DNA of 64,000 bases from Favolaschia claudopus (taxonomy: Eukaryota; Basidiomycota; Agaricomycetes; Agaricales; Mycenaceae), in NCBI GenBank assembly GCA_037176885.1, contig JAWWNJ010000026.1, positions 1,302,001-1,366,000 of the forward strand, written 5' to 3'. How positions within the stretch are numbered: the stretch's first letter is position 1; every line of letters starts with the position of its first letter. This document shows, in pieces, positions 1 through 10,551 of the stretch. The position numbers and the translations under genes were made by a program. Under the pieces are notes generated by a model. The model searched no databases. It was not told the DNA's origin and worked only from the letters and a program-made list of their open reading frames with translations.

Positions 1-21
1 GATTCAATAACTTGACAATCG

Positions 22-2602
22 TTAACATCGAGTAACGGCAAGCGGTGCACCCCTCGTCCCATCTGGCAGAACCGGCATAAGAGTATTCGCAAATCGCGCC
101 CGCAACTGGTGTTGTTTGTCTTCCGAGGAAGTGAAATAGAACTTTCCAACCAGTTGAAAGAGGAGAACTTGCATCTCCAACAGACTATCCAAATCCAGAT
201 TTGTTAGTATGTATCATTGTACATCTGAAACGGAAGACTAACGCAAATCGCCATCTGTAAGTTCGTACAATTAATTGGGTGCTCAGATATCATCGAAGGG
301 CAAAAGATTCAAACCCACCCAAGACAGACACGCTGCCCGCCGAGAAAGCTTAACCTAGGTAAAACAAAAAAGCGTTGAGTGCGATTGTATTATTCTACAT
401 GAAAGCAGCTCACAAATTTGCATACGGCCCCAGAGCACGCCCGTGGAACGCCGTCCCGTCGAGCCAGCGCGAGGGTCTGAATTCATGCGCATCATCGCCC
501 CAGAGGGCTTCGTTTCTGTCACCGCGTCGTTAACGTTGTTCAGTGTGCAATATATATCATGTGCTCGGCCTGGAAAGTCCGACCCACCGATGATACGACG
601 CCGCAGCCACAATCACAACCTGCCCTTTGCGAATTGGTATCGAATCCGCCATCTCTCCAGTTGAAAGCCGAATTGGATTCGTTAGAGGCAACACTGTGTC
701 CACGATGGCTGCCCGCTCTTGCGCTGCGCCGGGTGTGTTTATTCTGAGTGATTCCTATGTAAGAGTTGGTAGACAAGATATTTCAACCGTCTCGAAGGAA
801 CGAAAGAAGGAAGCATGAAACCGAACCTTGATCAACGCATTCAAAAGCGGCATATTATCGTAACTGAACCCCGCCTCCGACTTTAATTTGATTTTAGAAA
901 ACTGGTCTATTTCAGCGCGGAGTTCATCCTGGAATGACTGATGCTTTGCGAGTTCGAGTAATGCGAATACGATGGCGCTGGTCGTTGTTTCTTCCCCTGC
1001 GATGAAAAAGGTTCCTAGCGATCGTTTTGATGAGAGTCAATTTTTTTTCAACTGAAAAAAGGAAAGGAAATGAAAACAGCAACAATCATATACTACTCAC
1101 CAGTCTGAGAAGCGAGCTCTTCATGCGTGAGAACGGCTTTTTGAGGTTTGTTTGATGACGTGGGGCGAATATTCACTTCGAATTGACAAGTGTAAGCATA
1201 AATAAGGGAAAAGAGCCAGAAGATTCGAGTCGACTACAGTATTACTCACGTAGCAAATCAAACACATCTCCTTGGAATTCCGATGTCGATTCAGAAACTC
1301 CTCCCTCTTGCACCCGGGCCGCGGCCAGCTTTTCCCGAATCGCCTTCCATCCAACTTGTTTCGCAAACACCTTCGCGTTGCGAATCAAATCGAAACCTGG
1401 GATTCCGGGGAGGTGAGTTAGCAAGCGCCAAAACCGGTGGGGGAGGTGGCTGGTGATGGCGCTGGCGAGGAGTTGGGTGGGAGAGTGGGTGCTGCGAGGG
1501 ACCTAGTTTAAAGTGTTGAAGTGAGTTGAAATTTCTTGTCAAAATCATAGAAGGAAGGAACCGGACGTACAAAACCTTGGCGTTATTCGTGACGAAATCT
1601 TTGCCTAGTTCTTTTGTTGAGTAGCTGAGGAGTGCTGAAAACAATTCGACAAGAGATGTGTGGAAACGATAAAATGGAATTATTCAATGCGTGCGGGAAC
1701 CTACCTTGGCTCATCGAGTTCAACGAAGCCTCGGCGATGATGGGTAGCATATCTGTCGTGTGCCGTCTGAATTCAAAGCGCAGATTTTATTTAGTTGTTC
1801 AGTGAGCTAGGAAAAAGGTTTGAGTCGATTTAATTTGGTTTCTTGCTTGGTTGATATTCAATATGGAGGAGGCACGTACCCTACGCGCAACACGCTCGAA
1901 TAGAGGCTGATACCCGCGCACTGCGGAGGCAGTGAAGCCGACTTGCGTCGCTGCGCGGAGGCGTTTGTGTCTTGAGCCTAGTATCAATTCGGATAATACC
2001 ACATCGTGACAATTAGCACGGTGCATAATGCGACGAGAACAACATATTGAGAAAACATACCATGTGAGGCCATGACGGCTTTATCGTCGAATGCGAGAGA
2101 TATAGCTTGCGCGAGGGCCGGGCCGTGGGTGAAGAAGTTGGTGTTGAGGACGTGTTGGAGGGGGAGGGGGTCGGAGAGCATTAGGCGGTCTTCCTGTGAT
2201 AATGGTAATGTTAATATAGGACGATAAGAGCCATGATATTTCATATGGGATTTGAAAGATACGGAAGGAAAATTCAGACTCACCCCGAAACATCCCTTGA
2301 TACGATACACCGGTCCGTATTCCTTTTGCCAGGTGTATTCGAAGTCGCCGTAGTTGGCGGGGAGGAGGAGGTGTTTCATGTGGCCTGCGTGATGTGGAAT
2401 TTTGTTTCGGTGTTTTGGTGAGTATGGTTTAATCATCGGGGGAAGTGGCTTAGAGCTCACCGAAGATCCAAGAGTTTGAGGGCGGGCCGGGGATAAGTGC
2501 GACAAGGCTCTTTTGATTAAGACGGAGGTAGAAGTAGGAGAAGCATAGACAGAAAAACAAAGATATGGAGAAAATTTGAAGGAGGGAGGGATCGTGGTCC
2601 AT
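22..2602 (-). CDS. Cytochrome P450 monooxygenase, complete multi-exon gene
   Basis: A haem-thiolate monooxygenase, probably anchored in the endoplasmic reticulum. The start at 2602 gives an N-terminal hydrophobic segment (LQIFSISLFFCLCFSYFYL) followed by a proline hinge (PGPPSN). About ten short introns separate the exons; the first four run about 2461-2602, 2284-2384, 2061-2193 and 1880-1977. Family signatures can be read across the exons: YGPVYRIKGCFG near the N-terminus, the I-helix oxygen-binding motif AGEETTT (about 990-1010), the ExxR motif as ESLR (about 760), FRPSRWLDG, and the haem loop FLGGQRVCLG (about 310-350) with the Cys ligand. Very short exons follow the haem loop and the protein ends at TAA 22-24. 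Substrate and CYP family cannot be assigned. No frame break is needed if introns are placed at consensus sites, so the gene looks functional. Confidence 0.9.
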
Positions 2603-3889
2603 GGTTGAGGGTAAGCGAAGAGAGGGTGTAGGCGAAAATGTATCGTTCCTTTTATAACGTTACCTATCATAGACCTAAACGTTCGGCGAAGTCACCCTGT
2701 CTTCGAATGGACCGCGAACCGCGGTGAAGAGGCCGTTTGCTTCGCATGTGAAGTATATTTATGTCGTTGGGGAAATTTGAGGTTGCCGAGACCAGCTAAG
2801 GAGGGCCTGCAAGAGGGACAAAAGTACTTCTGTCCACATACACACACGGGGATTCGGGCTGCGATCTTAATTAATTCAACTTTGGAATTTTCAGTGCCGA
2901 ATTGTGGGTTGAGTAAGTTCAACTGAAGATGAAGATAAACCAGTTAGGTTCTATTTACATCGATCGAAGCCAGGGTTTGAAAGATTCAGAGATGTACGTA
3001 TGTGAACCGGCGCATCGCTATAGTCAGCGAAACGACGAGTTGTGGCGGTGGCATTTCCGCAAGTCGCTGTACGCCCGGTTTGAATATTTGAGGGTATATC
3101 AAGCGAAGTTCGAGGAAGGAATCTACTTTGTTCAGCCTGAGAAAAAGTCAACAGACGTAGATGCAGGATACTCAGCTTCGTTGCCGACGAATGTCAAGGA
3201 TAACAGCCTATTAACAGGCCGTTTTGTGGATAATTTTCCTGGTTTACTCGGAGCCGGCAAAACGCGGCGAACAAAACATAACATGCCGACTCACAGGCAA
3301 GCACGCAATGTTTTCTCGCCGTCTCGAGCAGCGGCGACAAGGGATCGTCAGAGGTTGGAGTGGGACGCACTGTCCAGCGACAAAAACGGTTTTAACGGTG
3401 GGGGTCGGAACAAGTGAGCGGTGATTGCCGGCGCACAGGTTCGGCGGCATCGGCTTCAAAACAATCACCGACTCACTTTCTGAAAAACGCGCCAGTCACC
3501 ATAGAACGTGTACCAGCGCAAGCGACAACGGATCCGGTCATCAGCGAGAACAGTCGCAGCCGCAGCCACCGTTTGAAGATAATGGGTACTATGAATGACA
3601 GCGTCGAGCCTCTCCTGCTGACGCGCAGCTCACTGGCGATTGGAAGACGACGAGGGCGAGAGAGATTGACGACGATGGAACCTCGCTTCCGTGGTAGAAG
3701 CCTGCTGGATGCATGCTACTCTGAAGAACGACGAAGCGGGAGAGATTGACGATGGCCACTCACCGTGAGGTGCACTCACCTCGTTCGTTGTACTGGCTCC
3801 GTTGCACAAACCTATCGTCCCTCTGGCGCCTCCAAAAGGCAACCAGGTGACCGCCGCCGATCACTCCCAAGACTTGGTTCCTTTCTTGC
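2603..3889. other. Intergenic, no recognised gene
   Basis: Short open frames exist on both strands, including a 162-codon plus-strand frame at 2929-3417, but none shows a known motif, splice-supported extension or family resemblance. The region contains the upstream sequence of the P450 gene. Confidence 0.5.
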
Positions 3890-3999
3890 TGTTATATTGG
3901 ACCTCAGCTCATTGAAGGTGCGTCTGCCTTTCTTCTCTCGCTTTTGACCTTCTGACTCAATTCGTACGCTAGCTACGGCAGTTCCCTAATCTTTCTACT

Positions 4000-5330
4000 T
4001 CCCCGCCTGATCTTTCCCCGTGCCCGCCTCTTCGTTTTCCCCCGCTAAATACCAACTTCACATTCGCCCTCAGATACTTCTCGCCCTCTGCATCATCGAC
4101 GTCTTTCTCTTGTGCTCCCCCGCATCCTTCACCTTCATCACAACTCTCCTTCACATACGCGGCGGGCCCGCAGCTCTTCGTCAGCCGACCGTACGTGAAA
4201 ACGTCCATGTCCCGCCTTGCGCCCCGACGCACACGATCGCATTCGTTCCCCATCTCACAACAACGAGGGGCAGCGGGTCTCTCCGCCGCGCGACATGCCG
4301 TCCGGAGCGTCAAGGACCTCCTGCTCCACCCTCTTCCTCTACGCCGCCCTCCTCCCCTGCGCAAACTTATTCTGTCACTCCTCGTCTATCCCCGACATCG
4401 AATTCGCCTTATCTTCCATGATCACCACCTGCACCACGCCTGCATCTGCACCTTGGGAAACGATGAGACGAACTTGCCCCTGCCTTCCTTGCCCACATCC
4501 AATGTGAATCCCCGCCTGATCGACCAATGATCGATCCAATCTTCCACCGATTCCGACCCCGAGTCGAATCCCCATCCACCTCACTCCACCCCACTACCTC
4601 ACCGCCTTCATACGCACCACGAACCCCGCGTACATCGAGGCCGGGATCCTCTCCAGAATGAATCGGGCAAGGAAGAGGGGAGACGGTTATGTTGTGCGAA
4701 GGGAATTCGATGGGTTGTCGGGGCAAGCGAGGCTCACTCAAATGGAGCAACCTTGCACCAGGAGGATGAAGATGAAGCTGAGGAAGGCGCGAAGGCGTGA
4801 TGGGAAGGGGAAGAACGCGACGGGCTATGGCGAAGGGGCGGGGGAGGAGGATAGGATGGAGAAGAGGGTGCGCTTGGGGCTTGGGGAATGGGGCCAAGGA
4901 GTTGTCGTTCGGTGGGGCGGCTAGGGGCGGTTGTGGGTGACTTCTCCTGCGTCCGCGTCCACGTCTGCGCCACGACGCGCCCCTAACGGCGGGACGGGAT
5001 GGCAGCGGAGATACCATGAGGTGTGAGTGGGATGGGGATGAAGCTGAGAACGCCGAGCTGAACTTGAACGGGGTGACGAGACGAGGTGAGGAAGCTATGA
5101 TTCGATTCGATTCGGTACGGGAGTACGAGGGGTGTCGCCGGGGACCGGAACCCTATAAATCGACGTTCGTCATCGTCTTCCCCCCATATCTAGACCAACT
5201 CTTCATGCAGCTGCAGTCGGGCCGTGAGCTTGTTTTTATCCGTCTGCCTCCTCGTCAAGTGTCAGCGGCGGCGTTGGCGTTGGCGTTTACGAGCGCGAAT
5301 ATGAATTCGCATCCGGCATGGTAAGTCGCA
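4000..5330. repeat. Tandem module 1 of the left block
   Basis: A unit of about 1.3 kb. It begins with a CT-rich half (about 4000-4600), followed by a G-rich half, a GGGACCGGAACC...TCGACGTTCGTCATC segment near 5140, and a donor-like GTAAGTCGCACGG near 5321. The same order recurs in module 2 and once in the right block. Confidence 0.55.
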
Positions 5331-6700
5331 CGGTTATTGGGGAATCCACACTCATATACCGAACAGATCGACATCGATACGTCTCCGACTCTCGAAGTGC
5401 GCGTTCTCGCCGTCTGTCGTTGGTCGTCTACTTCTTCTAACCCTCCACTCGCACTCACCTCGCCTCCGCTCTCCACATCGTCCTCTCATTTCGCACCATT
5501 CAACTCCTTCTCACCGTCTGCATCCTCGGCGTCTCCTCCGTATCTTTCACCTTCACTTCCACCTCTTCCCTTCACCTTCGTCCCGCAACGACTTCTCCAC
5601 CTCCTTATACATCCTGCGACCCCTACGCGGCCTCGTCTATCCCGCGCCTCGGTAACATCGTGCACCATCACTCGACACGATCATATCCGTATCTCCAAAG
5701 AGCGGCCGGCGGGCAGCGGCTCTGTCCGCAAGTCATCGCACTACCCCGCACGACACACCATCCGCGCAGTATCAACAACCGTCTCCATCGCAATCCTCAC
5801 CTCATCTTACCTCGCCTTGTCTATCCACGCTGTCAAGTCAGGTTTACCCCCATCCCCGTCTCTTCCATGTCCTCCACTCGCACCTGCATCGCGACGACAC
5901 GACCCCCCAAGCCAATCTTCTACCTTCTCCGAGCCCGAGACCGACCTCACCACCTCACCTCACGATCACCGCCACCATCCGCACCACGTATCCGCGTACG
6001 TCAAGCCCCGCCCGTGATTCTCTCTAGAAGAAGTTGGGCATGGTACCAGGGGCGACGAGCGGGGAGGGTTGCCGGGGCGAGCTAGCTTCGAACGAACGAA
6101 GCAAGCTTGCACTGGGAGGAGGTGGAGGGTTTGGAGGAGGTAGGATGCTGTGGGGGCGAAGGGGAAGAAGAACGTGAACGTGAACGTGGGGAATGGGATG
6201 GTCGTTGGCGGGGAGGAGATGGGTCAGGAAGGTAGGAAGACGGTTGGGTGAAGGAGCGAAGGAGGGTATTATTTGGTGGGTGGCCGCGTCTGGGCTGCGA
6301 CTACGTCTGCGCTATGCTGCGCCTCACTGGCGGGATGGTGGGACGGGACGGTGGCGGCATGGCGGCGTGCGTACGGAACGGGGAGTAAGAACGAACTCGG
6401 ACGGTGACGCGAACGCGGAGAGGAGAGACGAGGGGACGAAAGGAGCTGAGTGGGCATGGTCCTCGCTTTGATTCGATGCGCGAGGAGGGATATCGTTGGG
6501 GACCGGGAACGGGTATATCGAGGTTCGTCATCTTCCTTGTCTTTTCTTGTATCCACAATAAATCTTCCTGCAAGCTGTGGCTTCTGTCAATTTGTCTTCT
6601 GCATCGGTGTCGGCGTTCACTTACAAGGGTGAATATGAATTTGAATCCAGTCTGGTAAGCCGTGCGTCCATTAGGATATCCGCTCATATTCATCATGATC
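5331..6700. repeat. Tandem module 2 of the left block
   Basis: The same order of landmarks as module 1: CT-rich half (about 5460-6000), G-rich half, a GGGACCGGGAACGGG segment near 6500 followed by TTCGTCATCTTCC, and a GTAAGCCGTGCGTCC junction near 6655. A further partial unit at about 6840-6990 repeats only the junction and a GATCGACA tract. Confidence 0.55.
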
Positions 6701-9110
6701 GACAGCCATCGACACAGTCGGCAGCGATACACGTCTCCCGCTCAAGCACTCGAATCCCGCGTTGTCCTTCGTCGTCGTTGGCGAGAAGGGGGGAGGGGAA
6801 GTGGGGTTCAATGATCTGATGGTCGATTTGGGGGAGCGGGGTGAACGTGCGCGCTGTGCGCTCCCCTTCGGTGTCTGCGTTAACTCAAAGACGTGAATCC
6901 GAATCCGAATACAGCAGGGTAAGCCGCTCGTCCACTAGTATATTTTCATCAACACTCACATCCATCGACAGATCGACAACAGCGATCAGCCACTACCGTC
7001 TAGGCGCTCGAACCGCGCCCTGTCGTTTGTCAATGAGGAGGTGGGGAGTGAGGAGGGGGTGGTAGTGTGGAGGTGGAGGTGGCGAGGTGGTGTGGTGGGA
7101 GACACAGTGTCGGTGTCGATGCCGGGTGCCAGTCGTCGTCGGCCGTTGGTCGTATCGCGAGAGGAGGAGAGATGGTGTGGCGAGACAAGGAAGGGGAGCT
7201 GGATCTGGGTGATCGTGTAACGGAGATGGGCAAGCTAGCGAGCGGTGTGTGCTGCTGCCCCTTACTCTTCCTCTTGGCATCGTTGTCGGCATCAGTATCC
7301 ACCGCCGCGCATCCACCTCGCTTCTCTTGGCCGATGGGACGGTCCGACGAGCGAACGAACAAGAGTACCTTCTTCGTCTCCGTCTCCGTCTCCGTCATGC
7401 CCATATCCATTCTATCCACACCAACTTGCGCTTCGGAAGACACAGAATATGACCAACGCACTGCTGTCTGATAGGCGTAAGTACCGTCTGTGGGAGTCAT
7501 GTAGGCGGCATTGTGATTCGAGCGAGGTGAGGTGGCTATTCGCGCGTCGGACATGCGTAAGGTTGGGAGACGTCATTTATACGAGATGAGATGAAAATTG
7601 GAGGGATGGCGCTGGCTGTTTGGGTGGTGAAGAGGATGACGACGCTATGATGCAAGGACGATAATGAAGAAAGATGCAGGCGGCGGTGCGTGCGCTCCAT
7701 CCACACTGCATAATTCCTCGTCTGATTACTTTCGTGTTCGTTCTTCAGTGCTGCTCCCTGCGCCATCGTGTCTGTAGGGACGCGTGTCATGATGACTCAG
7801 AAGGATTTGGGCGGGAGGTGTAAATTCAGGCGTACGAGTCTGGGGGAGGTCAGACGAGTCCGCGGGAGGGACGAGCGTGATTTGGTCCTGCAGGGTTTGT
7901 GGATAGTGTGGTACGTATACATACCTATACTCGGCTCCATTGAGGTTTCGTCTGTCTGAATTGTAGGTCCTACATAGAGGCTCGACAGACCAGGGATGCG
8001 GGATTGATACTTGCATGAGTATTTACGAGATGTAGGACTCGACAGACCAGACTATGGACAAGCCGTTTGTAGTCGCCAACGTGCTATCAATGCAAGGTAC
8101 CTGCGCCTCCGCCGACGAGTCTAACAGATCCGGATGGTCGCGAGGTCTGGCTACGGAGCAGCAGCATCCTGTACCCTCTTTCAGACGGCGGATACCGTGC
8201 TTCGGAATGCAATGTGGAGGGGGGCATGTCTGTGCTGGAAGGACCTTTCAACCTCTGCACCTGCAAGGACAACGTTCGCAAGGAAGGGGCATAACATCCC
8301 CACCCCCCTGCCCTTGGCACCGTCCGCGCCTCCTGCCTCTTAATACATAACATACCTATCCTACCACCCCCGTTTTCGCTCCCGTCGTCGGTCAGCCTAT
8401 CCCCCAACCCCCTGCGCTGCCCTTGTACATACGCTCTCCCGATTCCATCAGGCCCGCGACCGGTCGCCCCAATGTACTCGAAGCACAGAACGTCTTCATC
8501 GTCGTCCCCATCGCTTTGCCTGAAACAATCCTCGCGACTGTAAGATCGCTCGGCCTCCTCCGCCTGGCATCCGTCCCGTCCGTACTGTCGACGGATCGTT
8601 CCTCAGCAATCTCGTCCGATGCGAAATCCTGCGGGAAGTGATCCATGCATAAACGTTCGCCGTACGACCTCCTATCCGGTCACCTCAAGTCGAATGGCGA
8701 GTGCTACACCCGCTAGATTCGACGTCGAGTACGCTGCGAGATGACGGACTCTGTGCGAGAACCCGAACGAGACGAGGACCATGAGGTGGGGTGACGGCGA
8801 GGAAGAAGGGGGAAGTGCCGGCGGGAGTACCGGTGCGGGTGAAGAAGGTGGAGATGGAGACGGAGAAACAGGGGCCCTTTTGGTTTGTATGGAGAGGAAG
8901 GTGAGGGGGGATGGCAGAGAGCTTGACGACGGTTGGGATATTGGCTATGCTGGATATGGGCATGCGCGGAGATGGACTGCGCGAGGAGGAGGAGCTAGGC
9001 GCACGTCGTTGGGGCCATCAGCTGCACGTCGCGGCTCAGTCTTTCCCTTCCTGCAGCGCTGCGAAAGCCTCGTCGTTACTTGGGGCAGCAGCGGCGTTGG
9101 ATGGATGATA

Positions 9111-9343
9111 AGGTACACCCCGTGGGTCTTTCTATTTGCAGCGAACCCCCTTATATTTCGACAACCAGGAAAAATGGGCAAAATCCCCTCGACAAGATTG
9201 TCTAGAGTCAAATGTTCCTAACATCAAAATGAAGGATTTGGTCGAGGGGATTTCTTAAGGTAAGTATGGAACGGATAGGTTTTACTGAACTCCGCCGAAA
9301 AGGGAATATCATGTGATGTTCGTCGAGGGTGGATGGGGTGTAT
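9111..9343. mobile_element. Small MITE with TA target site, degenerate
   Basis: A 233 bp insertion in the left block that is missing from the matching place in the right block. It is flanked by TA (9109-9110 and 9344-9345). Its right end read inward (ATACACCCCATCCACCC) partly matches its left end (AGGTACACCCCGTGGGTC). The right end shares CACCCTCGACGAACATCAC with the MITE at 20533-20981, and both carry AAATCCCCTCGAC internally, so they belong to one Tc1/mariner-like family. Confidence 0.55.
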
Positions 9344-9960
9344 TACCCTCTTCCTCAACCTCGTACATCCACCTCATTAGCGTCACACCTAGACTACACC
9401 CTTCATCGTTCCTCAAACCTGGTAAGCACCCTAACAATCCCACTATATTCCCGCCTTGAACCCAACGATGTTGTACTTCCGCCAATTTGTTCATGCTGTG
9501 GGCCTGCCTGGCGACGGCGGAGACGTGGCGATTTCGGTGAGGGGAAGTGGTTGGTGGAGGGTCTGGTGAGATAGGAGAGGAGAAGGGGTGATAACATGGA
9601 GACTTAAACTGCAATTCTTTCTCACTTAAATGTATGTCAAGCACGCTCCATGCTCCGTTTCTACTACCATTCTGTGCGCTTTGCATGCGAAGAGCCACAA
9701 CGCACGTATGTACCATTTTCTATGTCTCATCTGTTCCAAGGTTCATGGATCCGAGTCGTGAATTTCTTCTTTCCCATTCAGCTCCACCTAATGCGGCCTC
9801 AACTTAAAGTATGTCTCTAGTCTAATACACCGAAAACCTGCATACACGCGCTAGGATATCGTTACAATGATCTTGGTCAAACACATACCATCTCCAAAGC
9901 TTCGGAATTTCTCGCTTCTTTTTCCCGCAACAGGCACCGTACCTGTGCGCTTATGCTCAG

Positions 9961-9968
9961 TTGCTGTT
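9961..9968. repeat. Left target-site duplication of the 1.5 kb inverted-repeat element
   Basis: TTGCTGTT here and TTGCTGAT at 33293-33300 (7 of 8 identical). The uninterrupted site in the right duplicate reads CCTGTTGCTGATTGG near 54090. An 8 bp duplication fits hAT-type transposition. Confidence 0.6.
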
Positions 9969-9971
9969 CAT

Positions 9972-10076
9972 CCACCACATTTTGGCATGGTCATATATGA
10001 AGCCCTGTAATTAGAGATCGGGTCTCATACATGAAACTGGGTAAATGAGAAGTGTGGCTCATATATGAGCTTAGAG
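9972..10076 (+). repeat. Left terminal inverted repeat of the KDZ element
   Basis: It pairs with the reverse complement of 31684-31789. The outermost 28 bases align without gaps at about 20 of 28 positions, starting CCA. The inner part ends in GGCTCATATATGAGCTTAGAG, of which 20 bases are conserved in the right end. It contains three palindromes of the form TCATAYATGA at 9991, 10025 and 10059, spaced exactly 34 bp. Confidence 0.85.
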
Positions 10077-10371
10077 GATGTACTTACTTGGGCCTTGCTC
10101 CGGTGCTCGACACGGGCGTCGACGAGCCACTCTGGACGTCGTCGTCGACGTTGATCAACATGTTGGCCCTTCCGGGACAAACATATCACAACAAATTACC
10201 AAAAATAGGGAAAAATGTGTTTAGCTTGACCAGCGTTTAAGTAGAGATGTAAGAAATTTGTAGGGAGAAAAAGATAAGCAAAGACACAATGAAAAAGGGA
10301 GAAACGAAAAAGGAAAAAGAAAAAGAAAGGAACAAAATAAAATAAAATAAACAGATACCGCGAATTCAATA

Positions 10372-10451
10372 GGTCCGGGGAATCGAACCCACGCCCTCCG
10401 CGCAGCCTTCGTGCAAAGGTAGGAGACATTAATACCTCTCGCCCACTGACC
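10372..10451 (-). tRNA. tRNA-like sequence, probably a tRNA relic
   Basis: On the minus strand an 80-base stretch begins GGTC and ends GGACC, with a T-arm-like GGGTTCGATTCCC near the 3' side and a CCTT/AAGG hairpin in the anticodon-arm position. D-arm pairing is poor and the anticodon loop is a base short, so no isotype can be given. It lies between the left inverted repeat and the transposase gene. It could be a tRNA-derived repeat rather than a functional gene. Confidence 0.3.
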
Positions 10452-10551
10452 TCTGATTAACTATAGGAACTCAGGCTCACTATACTCTGCTCCCAACTCA
10501 CGTGGAATATTGGAAAAAAAAGCGCATTCACTGTACATAATATCCTAGCTC

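Larger units (their letters stand above)
3890..9960. repeat. CT-rich duplicated block, left copy
   Basis: This block is repeated in the same orientation at about 49730-54087. Long shared stretches include the one around 7744-7815, matching 52065-52137 almost base for base, and 9630-9955, matching 53760-54087 at roughly 85 percent by eye. It starts near 3890, where the likeness to 49730 becomes recognisable. The left copy is longer because it holds two tandem modules and a small MITE. Many open frames on both strands are low-complexity Pro/Ser/Arg-rich, as expected from CT-rich DNA. Intron-like junctions (GTAAGCCG...ACAG) recur, so the block may derive from a multi-exon gene, but no product is recognised. 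Confidence 0.7.

Noticed and set aside
2929..3417. 162-codon plus-strand open frame
   Set aside because: No motif, no splice-supported extension, and overlapping frames on other strands of similar quality.
4409..5017. 202-codon minus-strand Pro/Arg-rich frame and similar frames at 5337-6017, 6301-6732 and 7030-7554
   Set aside because: These come from CT/GA-rich low-complexity DNA, are not conserved in frame between the two blocks and lack any domain.
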